From IMG/VR virus record IMGVR_UViG_3300029267_002354, positions 17,013 through 81,012 of that record: a stretch of DNA of 64,000 nucleotides. One strand, given 5' to 3'. The DNA comes from a virus. The notes under the pieces were generated by a model. That model did not search any database and was not told the origin of the DNA. It worked only from the letters and a program-made list of their open reading frames with translations. This document shows, in pieces, positions 59,478 to 64,000 of this stretch. Position 1 is the stretch's first letter. Every line of letters starts with the position of its first letter. The position numbers and the translations under genes are program-made.

Positions 59478-61565
59478 ATGACTGACGAAACCAGAAGATT
59501 TCAGTGGCCGATACCAGCGTGGAATGCTGACTGGCAGAAGTGGCAGGAGCGTTTCGCCGATCTGACGGCGAACATTGACGCGACGGTGTTTGCGGTGATG
59601 AGCAACTCCAAGCTCATCATGAAGGATCTGCCGAGTGTCGAGGTCCGCGAGCCAACTCCTGGGGATTGGATCTTGGAGATGAAGGGAGATGCGAAGTTCG
59701 TCTCCAGGAATCTTCTGACGGAAATTGTGGTGACGCAGGAGAGCGTTGCTTTGCAGGCCGACTCTATACTTGGGCTCACGTTCACGCCTGGCGCTGTTGG
59801 GCAGCAGACGGCCTCCTGGGAGGTGTACCCGCAGAGCGTGTCGAATGATCCGGAAATCGTGCCGGTCGGGTACGTGGACGATTCCTACAACATCATCTGG
59901 TACAACGGAGCGGAGATAGCTGCTGGCGGTGGTGTTCAGAAGCTCTTCGGGGCGGCAGGTGGAAGTGGGTCTGCGACCGACAAGGTCAAGATCTCGGCGG
60001 CGGACACCCTGGCGAACTATCTCCAGAGCAAGCTGGCTGCTGGTTCGAATATCACCCTGACGAAATTGAATCCCGGTGCGAACGAGCAGTTGGAGATCAG
60101 TGCTCCGGCGTCTTCGGTACCGACGGGGACTGGTGTGCTGCATGTCGATGCCACAAACGGAAGCGATCTGACTGGGGATGGTTCGGTTGGTAATCCGTTT
60201 GCCTCGATCGCATATGCTGCATCCACTATCTCGGCTCCTGTAAGCTACGCTGAGTTCAGTACGCCTCTCGTTTTCATGGTGGCTCCTGGAACGTATTCTG
60301 CGGATGTCACGCTTCCGTATCGCTTGGATATGCGGATTACTGGGGACAACGTCGACATCACAGGGAAACTCATCTGGGGATACGACATCCAGTATTGGTA
60401 CGGGCAGAGCTTGCTCACGAACATCCCGGTCCTCTCGATTGCGCCGATCACTCCGTTGGCCATGAAGGTGGCGAGCATTGACTGCAAGAACGATGCTCCC
60501 GGGAACGGGACGATTGATCCGTACGTCCGGTGGCTCTCGATCGACAAGTGCTTCGTTCGAGAGGGAAACATCCTGAACCTGGAGTCTGGTGCCACCGGGG
60601 CCGGAGAGTGTACTGGCGGCCTCGTTCTCTTCATGGATGAGTGCTACCCGTATGAGCCGTACGCTTTTAGCAGTGGGCGAATTGGTGGGCAGCGGGAGAG
60701 TTCTTTTGCTGACGATCCGAACTTCATCATCCTGGCTGCCACCAACTCTCAGATCAAACATGATCTCTGTGGTTGCACGAGCTTCTTGCTTGCGAACGGG
60801 GTCTCTTTTGCAGGGGATGTGGATTACACCATGGACCCGATCACGGGGACGACTCCGGGGTATGCGGGATCGATTGGTGGCGCGAGTAATGATTTGCAGG
60901 TCGGGAACTGTTCCATCGAGCAAGATTGGAAGATCGGATGGGATGGGGTCACAGGAAGCACGCCTGGGGATCTCGTGGTGGACGCAAACACGTACGGGGA
61001 TCTGGCGGTAACGAACACTCTCACCCTGGACAACGTCGCTGTCGAGCTTGCGGACGTGGCAGAGGGAATCAAGGTTGATGGATCCTCTTACACGGGCGCC
61101 TTGATTGGGCAGGAGCAGGCCCAGGGTTGCTTCGATGCGCTGGACAACATTCCGCTTCATCTCAAGCTGGCTCAGGTGACGAGCAACACGACTCCGACGG
61201 AGCTGGTGAATCCGGACGGCATTGTGATCCAGGCCAATGGGAACGTCGGCGTGATGTTCCTGGAGGCTGACATCATTGCCAAGCGTGCGAACAACAATAT
61301 CGTCCATCGGACGTGGACGGTGAAGGCTGTTTTCCAAGATGATGACCTCGGATCGAGATCGATCATCACGTCGCCACAGGACAAGCAGACACACTACATG
61401 TCGTCTGTTTACGATGAGGCTTCGTGGGATGCCTACTTTGAGTATTACGACGCTTCGGGGACACCTCGTGTGCGTTTGATGGCTGTTGGCGATTCGACTG
61501 CTGGAAATGTCCGGTGGGAAGCGCGAGTGAAGGTTGTTGCGGTTCAGTTCGACAACGCTTCATAG
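59478..61565 (+). CDS. Baseplate/tail fibre protein with a beta-helix region
   Basis: 695 residues. The N-terminal 170 residues are a probable attachment domain (FQWPIPAWNADWQKWQERFA, WEVYPQSVSNDPEIVPVGYV). Residues 215-480 begin GVLHVDATNGSDLTGDGSVG NPF-like and continue as short beta repeats typical of right-handed beta helices. The last 150 residues are a compact beta domain (NGNVGVMFLEADIIAKRANN, EARVKVVAVQFDNA). Probably a short tail fibre or spike; no catalytic residues proven. Confidence 0.7.
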   Translation: MTDETRRFQWPIPAWNADWQKWQERFADLTANIDATVFAVMSNSKLIMKDLPSVEVREPTPGDWILEMKGDAKFVSRNLLTEIVVTQESVALQADSILGLTFTPGAVGQQTASWEVYPQSVSNDPEIVPVGYVDDSYNIIWYNGAEIAAGGGVQKLFGAAGGSGSATDKVKISAADTLANYLQSKLAAGSNITLTKLNPGANEQLEISAPASSVPTGTGVLHVDATNGSDLTGDGSVGNPFASIAYAASTISAPVSYAEFSTPLVFMVAPGTYSADVTLPYRLDMRITGDNVDITGKLIWGYDIQYWYGQSLLTNIPVLSIAPITPLAMKVASIDCKNDAPGNGTIDPYVRWLSIDKCFVREGNILNLESGATGAGECTGGLVLFMDECYPYEPYAFSSGRIGGQRESSFADDPNFIILAATNSQIKHDLCGCTSFLLANGVSFAGDVDYTMDPITGTTPGYAGSIGGASNDLQVGNCSIEQDWKIGWDGVTGSTPGDLVVDANTYGDLAVTNTLTLDNVAVELADVAEGIKVDGSSYTGALIGQEQAQGCFDALDNIPLHLKLAQVTSNTTPTELVNPDGIVIQANGNVGVMFLEADIIAKRANNNIVHRTWTVKAVFQDDDLGSRSIITSPQDKQTHYMSSVYDEASWDAYFEYYDASGTPRVRLMAVGDSTAGNVRWEARVKVVAVQFDNAS

Positions 61566-61574
61566 GAGTAGATC

Positions 61575-64000
61575 ATGGGATTCAACAACAATGCGGACAA
61601 GATATATGTCGAGACGACTACGACTCCGTATTCGGTCGGCGAGAACAAGTGGGGCTGGACGTTTGCTGGGAATGTCTCTGGTGGGAAGGCGACGTTTGAG
61701 ATTCCCAACACTGACACGTATCCTGCTGGTACGAGGTTGACGCTTGTTTTGGTCTCGGGGACGGGGACGATCGAGGTCCAGGCTCCTTCGGCGATCATTA
61801 TCAACAAGTCCGGTGGAAGCATCCAGAATATCGGAGCGAATGCGTACGGGGCCAAGATCGTCTTGGAGAGCAACGGGGCGGCATGGGTCATGTCCGAGGG
61901 GCTCGGGACCTGGTACGATGTTGACGACGACGATCCGGCGACCAGGTACAGCTCGTTCGATGGTTCGAGCGGGGATTCCACCCAGGACAATCTGGTGAAG
62001 TATAACGCTGACGGTCAGCCCGTCGATTCGCTGGTGCCTCTCAATATGTTTCGATCTCTGCATGTGGCCAGTGGAGCGAGTGGTCGAAAGTGGCAACTCT
62101 CCTGGGATAGTCCTTCGCATGAGCTGACGGTGACTGTGGAGACAGATTTCGAGATGTACATCCAGGGTCGGCTGATCACGGTGTCGGCCGGGGACTACAC
62201 TGATGACTCCTGGACCCCGGCTGGAACAGGAGAGGATGATCAGGTGTTTCGTTGGATTGCAGATTTCTCGGAGGTCACACCGAGCATTTCGGTTGGGACA
62301 TCTGGTGGGGCAAACACTGTGCGGTGTACAGATGTGTACTCCAACGCAACCGACGGACTTGTCTTGTTGACGGACACTACACCTCCTGGCGCTTTCCCTG
62401 AGGCTGCCGAGACGTTCTTCCGGCAGTTCTGGAGTGGGGTTCAGGTTGTGGATGGTGGATACCCTGAGGACTGGACCCTCGACACAGAGGGGGACAACAA
62501 CGTCCGGTTCGACATGGGGGATCTTGATGCCATTGTCATCGGTAGCGCTGTCGGCATTGTGAACTCGAATGGTGGTGAAGCCTGGGGATATCCCTTTGAG
62601 ACGGGATCCGGATTCGGTTTTGCCGAGATGCCTGTCCTTCATACAACGGCTACTGGGTTTGATCTCTCGGAGAATGGGTCCGGGGCATCTTTTCCGTTCC
62701 TGATCGCTGGCACCGGGCGTGTGGCTTACGACAACAGTGGGTCACAGACTGAGGCTTCTGATGGAAACTACGTGCCGTATTTCATCGTTGCGACAAACTG
62801 TCCGTATGCTCCGCTGATGATGATTCAGGGGATGACGGACTCCGATGATCTGAATTTCATGAGGCGCTACTCGTGGAAGGATCACGTTGGTGGGGGGGGA
62901 GGCGTTCCCGATAACCTTTCTATCCACATCATCGGCAGGGTGATTTTTCAGACGGATGACACGTTTACAACTGGTACCTGCAAGGTGAAGATCGCAGCCT
63001 ACGATGACTACCGCAGGGTGGCAACGCCGTACGATCCAACAGTTGATGATCTGTCTCACTGGCTGCTCGATGACGTTGCCCAGGACGTCCACAAGCAATA
63101 TGGATGGAGAAGGGCTCCTACGGTGTTGCTGACAGGTGGGAGCACATCACTCGCTCTGACGAAGGAGGACGACCAGTCGATTGTTGCAGCGACGTCATTG
63201 ACTGGGGATGCGTCGATTACTCTCCCGAAGATCGAAGACTCGGACATGACTGGGTACACCGTTCTGATCGAGAGTTTCGAGGGGACATATAACGTCAATA
63301 TTGCTGCGGCGACGGGGGGATCGGGGGATATCATTTTTGTTCCCAAGGTGGGAACTCTCATGCCGCCAACCGCCGAGCTGGAGACCGACACGTCTGGAAG
63401 CTCAGTCGTTTTCGTTGCGTACTATGCTGGAGCGAACTCTTACTGGCTGGCTACGAGCGTCCTTGGAACATGGTATGACCCGAATGCGGGTACACCTGAG
63501 GACACGAGGGGAGTCTTTTGGCAGCACGTACCAAGTGGGGCAGAGGGGAACCTTACGGCGATCGGCCCTAACAGGACAATTATTGACTCGACTTATACAC
63601 CTGATGATTTCGACCCATACCGCTCGTATGTCCTTAGTGTCCAAGGTAGGCAGAAAACATCTCATCTCTTCCAGTATCCGGTTTCGAATGACCCGGATGG
63701 GAGAATTGAAGAAGGGGTCGGTGTCACGTGGTCTACCACACCTGGTGGTGACTACGGAGTGATAGTAGAGGTCACAGATCCTCCAGACTGGGAGGCCAGC
63801 ACGGCATATTCCTTGAACGACTTGGTCCAGTCCACAGCTGGTGATCACTATGAGTGCACCACGGCTGGTACGTCTGGCGGAACAGAGCCGACATGGGATA
63901 CGGACATTGGGGACACCACTTCAGATGGGGGGGGAACTCTTGTTTGGACGCGGGTTGAGGACTACAAGCTTGCCTCTCACTACGGCAAGGCTATGGGCCA
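61575..64000 (+). CDS. Large tail fibre protein (partial, runs off the window)
   Basis: ATG after AGGAGTAGATC; open without a stop for 808 codons to the window end. Beta-rich and Gly/Ser/Thr-rich, with two related units: IEVQAPSAIIINKSGGSIQN...ESNGAAWVMSEGLGTWYD, and INIAA-like...AGANSYWLATSVLGTWYD at about 620. Near the end a carbohydrate-binding-like module (WEASTAYSLNDLVQSTAGDH, YECTTAGTSGGTEPTWDTD) is common in fibres and secreted enzymes. Probable receptor-binding fibre. Confidence 0.75.
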   Translation, partial: MGFNNNADKIYVETTTTPYSVGENKWGWTFAGNVSGGKATFEIPNTDTYPAGTRLTLVLVSGTGTIEVQAPSAIIINKSGGSIQNIGANAYGAKIVLESNGAAWVMSEGLGTWYDVDDDDPATRYSSFDGSSGDSTQDNLVKYNADGQPVDSLVPLNMFRSLHVASGASGRKWQLSWDSPSHELTVTVETDFEMYIQGRLITVSAGDYTDDSWTPAGTGEDDQVFRWIADFSEVTPSISVGTSGGANTVRCTDVYSNATDGLVLLTDTTPPGAFPEAAETFFRQFWSGVQVVDGGYPEDWTLDTEGDNNVRFDMGDLDAIVIGSAVGIVNSNGGEAWGYPFETGSGFGFAEMPVLHTTATGFDLSENGSGASFPFLIAGTGRVAYDNSGSQTEASDGNYVPYFIVATNCPYAPLMMIQGMTDSDDLNFMRRYSWKDHVGGGGGVPDNLSIHIIGRVIFQTDDTFTTGTCKVKIAAYDDYRRVATPYDPTVDDLSHWLLDDVAQDVHKQYGWRRAPTVLLTGGSTSLALTKEDDQSIVAATSLTGDASITLPKIEDSDMTGYTVLIESFEGTYNVNIAAATGGSGDIIFVPKVGTLMPPTAELETDTSGSSVVFVAYYAGANSYWLATSVLGTWYDPNAGTPEDTRGVFWQHVPSGAEGNLTAIGPNRTIIDSTYTPDDFDPYRSYVLSVQGRQKTSHLFQYPVSNDPDGRIEEGVGVTWSTTPGGDYGVIVEVTDPPDWEASTAYSLNDLVQSTAGDHYECTTAGTSGGTEPTWDTDIGDTTSDGGGTLVWTRVEDYKLASHYGKAMG

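Overview
The window is a stretch of a large contractile-tailed bacteriophage (a myovirus). It carries the head, neck, tail and baseplate genes in roughly the order seen in T4-like phages: large terminase, portal, prohead protease/scaffold, major capsid protein, neck genes, sheath, tube, tail-assembly chaperone, tape measure, hub, spike, gp25-like wedge, J/gp6-like wedge and fibres. No integrase, repressor or attachment site is visible, and the first and last genes are cut by the window edges. The sequence does not identify the host. An amidase endolysin, a holin-like protein and 18 tRNAs point to a bacterial host whose codon or tRNA use differs from the phage's.

Layout. 0-13.9 kb (+): end of an upstream gene, terL, portal, core genes, a protease fused to a scaffold-like region, major capsid protein with a strong terminator, then small head and neck genes. 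13.9-24.6 kb (+): a 1,765-residue collagen-like fibre, a glycoside-hydrolase-like fibre partner, a glycosyltransferase-TPR-methyltransferase fusion and small Ig-like or neck genes. 24.6-31.0 kb (+): tail completion, sheath and two tube paralogues. 31.0-34.0 kb (+): holin-like protein, beta-sandwich virion protein and amidase endolysin. 34.0-39.9 kb (+): a run of small, mostly basic, often overlapping genes, many beginning MR-x-L-x-E-R. I read this as a prohead-targeting peptide with an L-x-E protease site, and the run as a bank of internal head proteins; it also includes a staphylococcal-nuclease-like enzyme and a possible ADP-ribosyltransferase-like protein. 39.9-42.1 kb (+): two tRNA blocks around one small gene.

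42.1-49.5 kb (-): an oppositely transcribed accessory block of small genes: zinc-ribbon proteins, a receiver-like (cREC) protein and an IS110-transposase-like protein. Next to the IS110-like gene lies about 1.1 kb of gene-free DNA built from roughly thirty degenerate 37-bp tandem repeats, the most unusual object in the window. 49.7-64.0 kb (+): a ribbon-helix-helix regulator, a tail chaperone with a textbook -1 frameshift site, tape measure, baseplate hub and spike, wedge proteins and fibres.

Regulation. Thirteen copies of a short inverted repeat (CGAACT-NN-AGTTCG and variants) occur on both strands, eight of them directly upstream of ribosome binding sites. The minus-strand block has several TTGACA-type promoters, two of which share a leader. 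Genes are tightly packed, with many ATGA, TGATG and TAATG overlaps that suggest translational coupling.
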